The translations under genes and the position numbers were made by a program. The notes beneath the pieces were generated by a model. It ran no database searches. It had not been told where the DNA came from and worked only from the letters and a program-made list of their open reading frames with translations. From Cristatella mucedo (lineage: Eukaryota; Bryozoa; Phylactolaemata; Cristatellidae), in contig WPIO01000008.1 of the NCBI GenBank assembly GCA_009760855.2, forward strand, positions 10,932,501 through 10,996,500: 64,000 nt of DNA, in the 5' to 3' direction. Shown piece after piece: positions 36,420-48,100 of this stretch (within the stretch, counting starts at the first letter, position 1; each line of letters opens with the position of its first letter).

Positions 36420-38010
36420 TTGGGACGGATTGCAGTACATTACGGAATCGGCCCACGTGTTTACAGCGATTGCAGTGCGGCGTCCGCGAACGAGTAAGTA
36501 TAATAAAATTTCCAGAGTGCTCTCGGAAAAGAGTATACAGCAACAACAGCAGTAACAAATGTGAATGAGTGTTTCGACCAGCCACTCTCTGATGATTGAT
36601 AACGGATCAAAAAGATTGGGGTATTTTTTTGAGTCTTTGCCGGCGATCGTCATGTATTGCTCGAGATGAATGATCAAAATTAGTTGAAATGTCGCGGTGC
36701 ATAGTAAAATATTAAATGCAATGAAAATTGGATCTTCAATTTGTAATAGATTTGCTACGGATTGAGGTACTAGCCCATGTAATTGAGGTCGATTGCCGTG
36801 GTTTCCCGCGATTAAGCGTGCAGAATGGATTAAAATTATACGTTTGCTCTTCAAACACGGCGCGCTCTTATACGAAAGAAAAGTTGGGACGTCGCCCAGC
36901 CATTTCTGGCACTTTGCGATGGATCATAATGGGTTGCAGTATTTGCTCGGGCTATTGCCATCGATTGAGGTACAGAGATTGAACACAGAGTGCCAGAGAT
37001 TGAACGCGCGCAATAGGTTAAAATTATGTAGGTACTTTCAAAAGTACGGTTATGTTATAGGCAATGAGAATTGAAGCTTCTAATTTTTGCCTATTTGCTA
37101 TAAATTGCGGTACTGGCCACAGCCATTACTTTCAATTGCCATGTATTTCCGGTGGGTTCTGCATATCCGGAAAAATAGCTTGAAAATAAGATAATTTCAG
37201 TGAAATGATATATGCAATGAAACATGGAGCTCCGTGAGGCCAATTTCTGGTCGATTTGTAGTGGATTGTAGTGGATTCCGGCTTCGATGCTAGCCAATGC
37301 AATTGATTGCCATGCATTGGCCGAGATTTCATGTTCGCCATGAGTTAAAATCGTTCGGTTGCACTTTAAAAATAGTGCACGGTAATCTGTTTTCAAAATT
37401 GGAACAGTAAAAATCTAAAATTTCTGGGCATTTTTAGCGGAATGCATTTCTTTGCTGTATTGGCTCGGGCCACTTTAGTCGATTGCAGTGCATTGCTTAT
37501 GAATACCCGAGCCAATTTTAGTGAAATTATACGATTACGCTATATCCGAAGAGCAGAGTAACGTGCAATTAAAAAAAGATCTTCTGGTCATTTTGAAGCG
37601 TATTGTATTGGATTGTGTAATTGGACCAGGCCGTTGCAGTCGATTGCAGTGCATCGCTTGAGAAAGCACATGCGAAAAATCGCTAAACAGAATTGTTTGG
37701 ACTTTGAACTGAGTCTAGTATCATATGCATTCTAAATTTTTGGTTCGAGTTGATCATTTCAGAATGATTTGCAGTGGATTAGCGTGGACTGCGGTATTTA
37801 CCCGGGCAGTTTCTCGAAACTGGCATGCATTGCTAGAGAGCTCGGATGCGAAATAGCTTGAATTTGCACTTAACATTGTGTACTTCAAAATGCAGTTCAA
37901 TTGGAGTTCAGTAATAACCATTTCTAGTCGCTTTTGGTGGATTGAAGAGCAGTGTGGTATTTTCCCGGGTCGTTGCAGTCGGTTACAGTGAGAACGCCAA
38001 TGCCAATTAT
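36420..38010. repeat. Degenerate tandem array, unit about 171 bp, ~9 copies
   Basis: The landmark GATTGCAGTGCATTGC (and variants) falls at about 36791, 36963, 37134, 37305, 37481, 37642, 37816 and 37981, giving spacings of 161-176, mostly 171-174. Weaker units extend back to about 36430. A typical unit runs GATTGCAGTGCATTGC, GAGAA..CGCATGCGAAA, AGTGAAATT.TACG, a TTTCAAAATAGTG part, then CTTCTAATTTCTGG.CATTTT and GTGGATTG..GTATTGGCCCGGGC. Short frames in it are accidental. Confidence 0.85.
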
Positions 38011-38159
38011 CGTGATTTTTTGTGAATACGCTAGTCCAGAGTGTACTGTCATAAACAATAAAAAATTAAGCTTTTTGCATAAGATTTCTTGCACTTTGCA
38101 GTGACATCCAGTGGATTTTGGTATGGGCCCAGGCCATTTATTATATGAACTAAAGATAA

Positions 38160-38282
38160 AGAGTAGCTGATTCAACAGCCTCATTTGTATAACTGCAGAT
38201 GCGAAGTGGGCAATAAAAAATTGCCCGCTGCAACCACACGATCTGGTTTGTGGAGAGCGAGCACCTCACCCCTGGCCTAACT
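38160..38282 (-). mobile_element. SINE-1-like fragment
   Basis: TGATTCAACAGCCTCATTTG, TATAACTGCAG and GAGCGAGCACCTCACCCCTGG read as the reverse of a SINE-1 end and tRNA-like head. The hairpin is lost. Confidence 0.5.
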
Positions 38283-41200
38283 AGCATTCAAAGAACTGCG
38301 TTGCCATGAAAAATATTACTTTGATATGCTGAGCACTGGCGTCTGGTGTTGATGCCCTACACGAATTCCTTTTTTCCGATATCGCAAAAGCTTTGCAGTG
38401 GCAATTAAACCGTTTTCGAAGTTCTGACAGTAACGTCTCACTTTTTAATTTTGCATCACTAGTTACCATTGAATATGCAGCCGAGATCCAGGGGCAGAGG
38501 CTATTTCCCGCCATTCCCCATCATGCTCAGGCTATGCCTCCTCTCGCCACGCCGCTGAGCTCGGTCAAGACGAGCGGCGGTCTAGTTAAACCTCTTTATA
38601 CTATTGCACGCGCTAACAACAATAGGGAAACTAAACAAAACTACTCGGAACCCTAGGTACATTACGCTACGGGGGCACAGGAAGCACGAGGACAACTCTC
38701 TCGACAAGGAGGACAATCTCCGGCAGGAGCAATCTTGAGTACGAGCGCCAATCCACACAAGTACCAGCCAAGACGATATTGATATGACATCGGCTGCAGT
38801 GACGGGAATTCACTAACACGGTACATCTCAGCTCGCCGAAGGCGCCAGCTCACGGAGGGAGGCCACGGATAACTCGCTAGAGGGATGACCCGGAATATAC
38901 AAGCCGTAATAACGTGCGTGCTATTAAACTCCGCTCGGGCCTTGGATACTCATCGCCTTGCGTGCGTGGCTGCATTGCCGGGGCACGTCTGCACCTATCC
39001 AGGTGCATAACTCGGCGAGACCGAGAGCGCCCAACAACACGACTTAGACGGCCAACTTCCCAGTTACCCAAGAGCCCCGGTGACCTCTCGCCATTGCATA
39101 TCCGGCCTGGCCCATAGGTCAGACCCCGGCGCAGCCGGCGACCCTTATCCCATTACTGCCATCGTGGACCAGCCAACCGAACCTAGCCTGGGTACAAATA
39201 GCAAGCTATTGGACTACCAAGTCTATATCGAATCGTTCTCACGTCGAGACTGCTGTTTGAACACGGGCCCTTTCTTCCAGAAACTTCTTTGGAAAATCTT
39301 TTAAAATTGCTTAAATACGACTACAACATATCTCACTCGAGAGGCTTCGTTCACAGCATTCAGTTCTAGTGATGATCGAAGTTTGTTCCAGATCTGTTTT
39401 TCTTTTTACTTTTCTCTTTTCCTGCATGAAGCAATTTGTCTAATCCCCACGCTGGTTTGATAATGGCCTGCACATTAGTATTTATTTCACTTAAATTCTG
39501 AGCCCAATGAGCAGTCGATGATTAGCTACAGCAACCGGTGGGGTAACGTAGAAACTCAAAAACGAATGCAGAAAACCACTACCCGAATGCAAAGAGTGGA
39601 GGCAGCTCAAAGAGGTGAGATCAATGCGGTTAGGTTAAGATTGCCTCGCAAGTTTAACCCCAGTCAAATAACCTCGGCCTGGATTTCTTGCCCTGGGAGC
39701 GAGACGGCACGCAGCCAGCTGCGAACTCCTCGCTGACGCTCGCCGTGGCATCTGGCCTAAGACGGCCACCATCTAGCCTAAGACGGCCCGTTGCGCCAAG
39801 CGGCCTAAGCGGACTGGCCGTGCGGCGGGCCTCCTTGCGGGAACTGCTATCAAAGTCTGAACGTCACGAGAGCAGTTTCTTTCCTGCTACTTCTATTCTA
39901 GCGGTTTATCCACTATGCTCCTGTTCAAGGGGATTGGGGTCACATCAAGTAAAATAATAAACTAAACGGCAGCTGATTCAGCTGCTCCATTAAAAATTAC
40001 GGTGGAGGAGCCTGAGCTGCAAACACTTTGGCTGGCAGTAGAAAAAACAAATTTGCGTCACGAACTTAGTTTCGATGTACGAGCACCTTACGCTAAAGGT
40101 GGCGGGGGCTTTGGTCAATGCTATTGAGACATCTGAGTCACTGCTATGTGAGAGGGGGATATTGGCAACCGGGTTTTTTTTACCGAAAGCCTCTTACCTG
40201 TTGACAATCCTACTGATGAATCGGTGCAATGACTTCGCTGTGATTATGGTTTTCTAGTTGTGGACTCGTGCGAGGCTCACACGCATGCATGCACCTAACA
40301 ATTCAGTTGTGGTTATTTATTTGTACATATACATAATAAGAATAAAAAATGTCTTGTATATCACCCTAATAGAACTTGATATCTAGTAAGGTGCTTTAGA
40401 ATTTGCCGCAAGAGAAACAATAACCAATAGTTAACGAAAAGCTAGGTATCCCAACTGAGGCAAGCATTCAAAACCACGCGGTTATTATGCTAAGACGAGC
40501 ATGCAAAAGCACGCAAAGACTCGTGGCTGCTGGTCAATTGAACTCTGTAAGAGACACTCGATCACTAATGCACAGAGGCAAAGCTCTGAAAAAAGAACAG
40601 CTTCACTGTGGCGCTTTACCAAACACCTCACTGCTAATGTAAAGCGCTCATACAGAGATTGAGTTATCTGCGGGCGCTTTATCAAGTGTATTATTATCAT
40701 TATTATTACTGCTACTTTTACTTGTCATCCTTGCGATGTTTCTTCTTCTAGACCTCGCACGTGAAAGTGCAGCTCTTTTCACTGTCACTTTACTTATTTG
40801 CGATAAAGCACCAGCAGTTGGCATGCTAGCTTTCGCTCGCTGCATTGCCACTGTTTTCGAATAAGACGCGTGTCGGAATTAGTATTCCCCGAGGCGCTGC
40901 GCGAGAGCAGCTGTTCAAGTTGTATCTGAGGTACAAATCAGCCCAGGCCTAAGCTCATCTGTCACCAGTCTGGTGGCAGGAAGAAACATAAGGTGATTAC
41001 AAGAAAGTGGCTGATTGAACTTCTCCGTTGGCTACATTGCCGAGCCAACGACTTGCCTGTCTCTACCGTATCGTGGTGAGCACCAGCAAAGATCTTGGGG
41101 GGGGGGAAGAGCGAGTAGTTACAAAAACGCTCATGCACGTGACACGTGCGACTCTAACGCGCATAGCTTTCAAACTGCAGCAGTGCGAACACCTGGACGA

Positions 41201-41530
41201 TGACAAAAACCAAGGCAGAGAGAACGCAGACGAGCCGGCTGGAGGAGACCTGCATTCCTGTCCCACAGAAGACAGTCAACGGCAGAGCGGACGCAGAACA
41301 CATTTCGCTGGCGTGAGACACTCCTTCTGCAGAATTTAGCAGCACGAGACACTGAAACATATTCCCTCAAGAAAAATCTGCACATGCAAGCCCGAGCACG
41401 ATCGAGTCGCAACGAGGCTTCCCGTCGCCGGCGAAGCACTAGCGAAAGCGGCAAGCATCCCGAGAGCCGCAGTCTTCAAATTCTTCAGGTTCCAATCCTA
41501 AAAAATGTACACCAAACAAAAATTTAAGAA
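38283..41530. other. Intergenic, mostly unrecognised
   Basis: GC-rich between 38.6 and 39.2 kb and at 39.6-39.9 kb, AT-rich after 40.2 kb. It includes GGCCTAAGACGGCC-type short repeats near 39755-39810, a LINE-A 3' stub at 40635-40712 and a poly-G run near 41100. No gene model is supported. Confidence 0.35.
40635..40712 (+). mobile_element. LINE-A 3' end stub
   Basis: AATGTAAAGCGCTCATACAG, GATTGAGTTATCTGCGGGCG and CTTTATCAAGTGTATTATTA followed by ATT-type repeats. This is the 3' hairpin plus tail only. Confidence 0.82.
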
Positions 41531-41737
41531 ATGGCGCGCACGAATGGAAGGCTATTAGAAGGTTTTCGTCGGTGTGCCAATACTATTTCGGCGCCTAATA
41601 TCAGACCGCGGCGCATAGCCGCAGCCGCAGTAGCTGCACATCAAATCGCCGGAAGTAAATGCGGCAATCTTCTGGTATGCTCTAGAGGTTTTCATACATC
41701 TGAATTATGCTGCGACATAAAGTTGAATAATAAATAA
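41531..41737 (+). CDS. Small ORF, 68 codons, mitochondrial-presequence-like
   Basis: The ATG is in a strong context (AGAAATGG). The product begins MARTNGRLLEGFRRCANTIS, is rich in Arg and Ala with no acidic residues between 11 and 56, and contains SRGFHTSELCC. The R-x-F-H-T-S pattern is common at mitochondrial presequence cleavage sites. The stop overlaps AATAATAAATAAATA, which contains a possible AATAAA polyadenylation signal. It lies about 240 bp upstream of the PERK start on the same strand. It could be a small gene, a first exon (a GTATGC donor-like site is present near 41676), part of the PERK leader, or chance. I do not recognise a family. Confidence 0.25.
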   Translation: MARTNGRLLEGFRRCANTISAPNIRPRRIAAAAVAAHQIAGSKCGNLLVCSRGFHTSELCCDIKLNNK

Positions 41738-41932
41738 ATATACTCTACGATTTAGAGATCTACGAGATCCGCAATTCGCTGTCGCCTCTCCAACGGGCTA
41801 CCGGAAACGAGGGGCAAGAACACGTAAATTGTTGTTTATTGGCTGTTCGGTGGGGTTTCCACAGAAGGCAGGCCGTGCCCGGTCGACTCTTCGCGGCTTG
41901 CTATAGAGTAGCGCTTTCCCTTAGGCTGCCCG

Positions 41933-41986
41933 ATGGCTGTCGCCTCGAGCCTTCGGTGTGGAACGCATCGGAGATGCATGCTGTGA
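41933..41986 (+). CDS. Upstream ORF overlapping the PERK start codon
   Basis: ATG at 41933 opens a 17-codon frame (MAVASSLRCGTHRRCML) that stops with TGA at 41984-41986, ten bases past the PERK ATG at 41974 and in a different frame. It is real only if transcription starts upstream of 41933, which the sequence cannot show. The uORF start context is weak (C at -3, G at +4), so leaky scanning to the PERK ATG (G at -3) would be expected. Confidence 0.35.
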   Translation: MAVASSLRCGTHRRCML

Positions 41987-42176
41987 CTTGTTCGTTGGTA
42001 TTGATCTCGCTTCTCTTCGCTAAGTCGCCGTCGTGTCTGGTTAACGGGACTGCCTCAGAGTCGACTTTAGCAGTCCGCGACCGTGCCGCCGAGGAAGTCA
42101 AGAGCGTCCTGGGGACGCAGAATGAGGCATATGCTCAAGACCATGGCAGCTCCTGCAACCCAGCTTGCCGGAATGG
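41974..42176 (+). CDS. EIF2AK3: PERK exon 1 (signal peptide)
   Basis: Encodes MHAVTCSLVLISLLFAKSPS with a hydrophobic core at residues 5-16, a plausible cleavage after about residue 20-24, an NGT glycosylation sequon at residue 24, then an acidic/polar linker. The donor GTAAGA leaves two bases of a codon, exactly what exon 2 needs. This phase match, the signal peptide and the absence of any other in-frame ATG are the evidence. The linker itself is not conserved between species. The following intron is 7.3 kb and full of LINE-A. Confidence 0.75.
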
Positions 42177-45100
42177 GTAAGAGCCGGGCTGAACTTTCTG
42201 CGCACACCTGTTGGGTCATCCGTTTGTAAACACAAGCTGCTTGGGAGCACAAGTAGCAAGTCGCTGCGAATAGCAATACTTATGCATCTATGTCATTTCC
42301 TTCATTAGCCCCTGGGCTTCTCTGGCCTCTGCAAAATGCATGTATTCAGGAATAATACGTATAACGTAAAAACATACCTATTTAGGACAGTATTTAGTGG
42401 GTCCCTGTGATTCGTCCTTGATGTGCTTATGCATGCTGATACTGTGCATGCTGCCACTAACCACATTTGCATGCTGACCCTGTGCATGTCACCCCTTACC
42501 ATGTAATTCATTTTGTTTGTTTATCAAGCATGACATTACTCTCACCATTCAATTGCATTTCGCTTTGCAGCAAATGAAAAGCTCGTAGAGAGAGATTGAG
42601 TTCTCTGAGGGCACTTTATCAAGTGCATTATTATTATTATTATCCAATACTGTTATGCAACTCACCAGTGGTTAGTTTGCTATCGTCCTGGTCGGTGGCA
42701 AGCGTCCTAGCATGTGTCTGTAAGAACCATTTCATTTACTCTTAGCGATAGAAATTTTGCTATCGAAGTAAAAAACTTGAGATTGACTGGCTTGTCAGCC
42801 TCAGTTGTATAGCGGCAGAAGAGTCTTAGAGGCTATTAAACTGCTTACAGCAAACAAATGCCTGCTGGAAGATTCAAATCTAAGACTTATTCTATAGTTC
42901 GAGCACCTTAACCCATGGCCAAGTCACAATCACCTCTGTGACACGGGAAGCAAGTCTTGAAGAACAACATATTTCCTGCTGCCAACAAAGGCACGTCTTT
43001 GCCAGCTGTCCTTCGCTACTTCCATGCTACTCACGTCCTCGACTGCCTCTATCCCTCAGCTGTTCTCGCTTTTTCTTTTCTGAATGAGCCGGAGTCTGTT
43101 GGCCACCGTATAGGCATTATAAGGTCAATAGTGGAGTTAGACCTGCAAACATCGTAGGTCCAACTCCTGCAGAAGGCAATCAGTTGTTGCCCCTGACAGC
43201 AAGTGGGTTGTGAAAACCGTGTACGCTCTTTTGCTGCTATAGAAGTAAGGCTGCTGAATCATTCAACCTTCACTGTGCTTACTGTTTCTTCGAATATGCT
43301 GCCCTGCGAGACTGAGTCGATTTGCTACAGTTACACGTGTAGGATGTATTCTGTGGCATGGTGTCCATCCGGTACCGAGGCATTGTACCGAGGCATTGTA
43401 CCGAGTCATGTAGAATATTTTAGTTGCTTGGTATATCGATGAGCAGGAATCAGTTGCGCCTTACCTTTCTGTGCCAGTTGGTTCTGCTAATGGGTTAATA
43501 ATAATGATAATATTAATGACAGATTTGATATAGCACCCTCAGAGAACTCAATAATAATATTATTATTATAATGCACTTGATAAAGCGCCCTCGGAGAACT
43601 CAATCCCTTCCTAGGCGCCTTACATTTGCTGCAAAGGGAAACACGATTGAATCGTAAGTAATATCATGCTTGATAAACAACATGAACAACGTGGCTAGGG
43701 GTGACATGCACAGGGTCAGCATGCAAATGTGGTTAGTGGCAGCATGCACAGTGTCAGCACGAATAAGCACATCAAGGATGAATCACAGGGACACACTAAA
43801 TGCTGTCCTAAATAAGTCTTTTTGGGTTCTTTTTAAATGTGGTTAAGTCAGGGGATGTTCTGACGCAAGTCGGGAAGGAGTTCCGGGCTTTGGGAGCATA
43901 CGAACTAAATGCACGGTCTCCAAAGGATTTGTGTTTGTACGAGGTAGTGGTAAACTGTTGGATTCCGAAAAGCAGGTGGTACGATGCTTGGCCTGCTGGG
44001 GAAGTAGATCTGAGAGATAGGCTTGAGCCAAAGAATGAAGTGACCTAAAAGTGAGCGACAATCTCTTTCTATGCACTTTACATTTGCTGCAAAGGAAGCA
44101 CGATCGAATGGTTGGTAATAGGTAATAGCCCAATAAACAACAAGAATAGCATGGTTAAGGGTGACATGTACCGAGTCAGCATGCAAGTATGGTTAGTGGC
44201 AGCATGCACAGTCTCAGCATGCACGAGAATGGTTGAATCACAGGGACTCACTAAATGTGATAAATGGATGCGTTTTAGTTTCTTTTATATATGGTCACGT
44301 CAGGAGATGTCGTGATGCAAGTCGGAAGGGGTTCTAGGCTTTGGGAGCATATGAACTAATGGCACGGTCTCCAAAGGATTTGAAGTTTGTGCATGGTAAG
44401 CGATTAGATTCCTAAACGTGGGAGGTATGATCCTTAGCATGGTGAGGAGTAGATCTGATAGATAGGCTGGAGCCAAAGAATGAAAGGACTTAAAAGTGAG
44501 TGACAAAACCTTGTCCGTGCATTGCTTGACTGCTTGCATTGCTTGACTGGGAGCCAGTGCGGGTCAGCTAGAAGTGGTGTGATAGGCAACTGCACCCTTC
44601 TCGACAGACAAGCCTAGCTGCATAGTATTACACCAGCTGTAAGCGCCTGAGTGCACAGGCCGGTAGGCCAGCAAGCAGTGAGTTACAGAACTCGAGACGG
44701 GTTGTGGCAAATGCATGGACCAACTTAGATGTGGTATTCTTGTCTCAGCAAGCCCGAATTGTAGCAATGTTGTATAGCTGGAAGTAGGCAGACTTGGCTG
44801 TGGTGCTGATGTGACCGTCTGATTAAAGTCACCTCGAAACATGACACCTAGATTTCGTGCACATTCAACAAGAGATATGCTGGCAGAGCCGATTTTGAGC
44901 GTTAGCCTTTCCCATTTCTGAATCACACTTGGTTTGCCCATAACTACTATGTTAGTTTTATTATCATTCAATTTAAGAAAGTTTGCTGCCATCCATGTGC
45001 GGATGTCATAAGTACATGCAGTAAGGGAGTTGATAGAATTCAACGTGATGGAAGGCTGCGAGGGATCAAAGCGAAGGTACAACTGAGTGATCTGCATAGA

Positions 45101-48100
45101 AGTGAAAGCCTAGATTGTGCATGGCAATCTCATCGGCAAGAGGGAGAATAGAAACTGATAAAACTGGACCAAGCACAGAGCCTTGAGGTACCCCATATTT
45201 CAAAGGTTCCTCTGATGATCGGCCATTCACAATAATACTCAGTAGTCTCCCTCTGAAATAGGACCTGTACCATTGCAGTGCAGTGCCAGTGATGCTCAGC
45301 TGAAATGAGGGGTGCTCAAGAATGACTTGGTGATCATTATTATCAAACGCTGCCGAAAGATCGAGCAAAACAAGCAGAGAGTCTACCTATGTCTGCATTC
45401 CTAAGTAGGTCGTTATACACCCGAAATAATGCCGAAGTGATGATCTCTAAAACCAGACTGTAACTTTTTAGTATGGTTTGAAGCTTCAATATAAATGTTC
45501 GGCTGGTCTGCCACGACTCGTTCCAGTGTCTTTACTAGGAATGGCAGAAGGGAGACTGTGCAGAAGGTGCTCAAGTTCACTTGGTCCAGTGTTGCTTTCT
45601 TGAGTTCTAGCCGGACTACAGCCTTTTTGAAAGGTGCTGGGACATGACCTTAGGCTAATGACATATTTATGGTGTTAGTTATGCATGGCAGCAGCAAATC
45701 AATGCATCATAGAAGCAGAACAGTGGAAATAGGGTCCAGAGGACTAGTTGTCTTCTTTAATTGGGATATGAACTTCAGGACGAGGTCACTAGTGACCTCC
45801 TTGAATGTAGACATTGAGGTACTGCATGGAATTGAGGGGCATGATTCCAGGGGGATACTGCCATCTTAGGGATGGACTCCTTGATCTTGTCTATCTTGTT
45901 GACAAAGAAGCTGGAGATGCGATCAGCTAGATCATCACTTGGATCACTAGGTAAGGAGCCAAACCTGGGAGCAGTTAAGGGGATGATAGATCGTCGACAT
46001 CAGCATTTTTGGATTGTGCATCTGTGATTCAACAATGTTTTTATAGAAGCTAGTCTTGGCCTTTGCTAGGATCGATTGGTACGATCTACAGTAGCTCTTA
46101 TATGCCAGTCGATTGACAGTCAGTCCTGATCTTGTGTATGCTTTTTCAAGCTTGTGCTTAGTAGCCCTGGCTAGTTTAATGTCTGTGGTAAAGCAAAAGG
46201 CCGTGTGGGCGCATAATTTGATATTAATTGGTAATGAAACAGTGTAGATGCATGAGAAAATTTGGTCACGTGTAACCATTAATGTGAGCAGGGCCATGCA
46301 CATGAGCTGCAAGAGATAATGAGTCAGCCAATGCGTGGAATTTAGTGCTGAAGGCATCAGATAAGTTATCCAAATGAATTTTGAAATCACCCATAATGAG
46401 GAAAGATCGATTTCTGTACAGTCTTGTAGAGTCGAAATGAGACCAGAGAAATCTGAGATAAAGGAAGAGTTGGTACCTGGTGGGCGATATACTACTGCCA
46501 CCATCGGTAGCATGTTGTTGTTTGAAATCAAGGTAGTAGATTCGAAACACTGCTTTGAGGGTACTGCAAACGGCTTGAAATCAAAGTTTAAGCTTGTGAT
46601 AATAGTGACTTCACCTGCAGTTTTGATTGATCTTAGGGGTGTGAAAGAAGGAGAAACCAACCGGGGTTGCATCTTTAATTGTCGGCCAGTTTGCCAGTTA
46701 TAGCCAAGTTTCAGTCAAGGCGAGCAGGCCGAGACCTTTTTCAGAAATAAGGTCCCTTATTAATAGGGGCTTAGTTCACATTGTGCAAGGACTCCAAAGA
46801 CCAGTTTTAAGTTGGGCTGCCGAATTTATAGCATGCCTGATGACCATGACCACTATGTTAGAGAGATTCACAGTGACGCTTGAGGGAGAAAGTGCTGAGC
46901 GGTTCGAGACAATGCTAAGAATACCAAACAAGCGGGTACTCAGCTCGCATCTCCCGCCAAACGAGCTTCGTCACAGCTGGCGGCCCCAGCGGCGGCTCCG
47001 GAGCACTTTTCTTTTGTTAATGCATAATTCACAGATTTTGCAACAGAAATAACGTCTAGGAATGCATTTGAGCTACGATTACGAAGCAATAATAGGTACG
47101 CACGATCATAACTACTATGCTGGTTACTAGCCACCATTATGATGCTGGTTACTAGCCACCATTATATCTAACGCCGCCGGCGTCACACCCAGCGGCTCGA
47201 CGTGATAAGAGTTTAGATATCCATGAGCACATAAGGTCTTACGAGCTACGGTCAAACAACTACGTTCTGAGTGCAAAAACTGCACAGAGTATTGACAAGT
47301 ACAAATATGTAGAGCCTCAAAGCTAATCTTGAAAGGATTCACAGCACAGTAGCTCCGTTTTTATAAAAGGTTTGATTGGTAGGGGGCCGTGATGGAAGAA
47401 TAGTGCAAAAGCATTTACAGGAAGTTTGGGGAAGTTGGTGCTAAATCTGCAGTCCATCGCCAGGCAGTCCACTAGGATTCTTCGGCAAGCCGTCTGTAGG
47501 AGTTTTGACAAGCCTGGCGGCAGTGGCCAGCCAGTTGTTTTCAGTGAGCGAAGAGAATTGCAGAGCACTGACCGCAACCGCTTGGCAGCACGGTACTTAG
47601 GCAGTCCAGGCAACCCTGTGCTAGCCCTAAGCCGTGATGGCCACTAGGGAAAGTTGTTGTTTTTCACGCCTCGATTCCGAGCTGTGGGTTCGAATCTTGC
47701 AGTAGGCGATCCTGTATTGCCCCGCAAGTGGGTGATGATAGCCTTTAAGGCTCTTCTGCCTCCATGCGAAAAAGAAGCTGTTAAATCAGCTTTAAATAGA
47801 TAAATATGTGTAGAGGCAGTGCAACCACCGATTGGCAGCCGACCTGCTGGGGGGGAGCTTATTGAAGTGTTGATTGGACCTAGAGCATGGCAGGCAGCTA
47901 GCGAGACTTCTGGCAAGCAGCCATTGCTGGCTTTGCTCACTCTAGCCCTTATGTCATATGCTCACGAAGGCGGCTCTGGAGCGCTGCTATTGTCGTATTG
48001 CTCCATTAAAGTAAAGCTGGCATTGACCTGGATGTGCTGCTTTCGATGAGATGGGATGCCTAACTGCCATGTCTGCCGCAGATAAGTTGCTCTTGCCATC

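Noticed and set aside
36728-37074. Overlapping 84- and 93-residue frames as a possible gene
   Set aside because: They lie within the ~171-bp tandem array and are not preserved from unit to unit.
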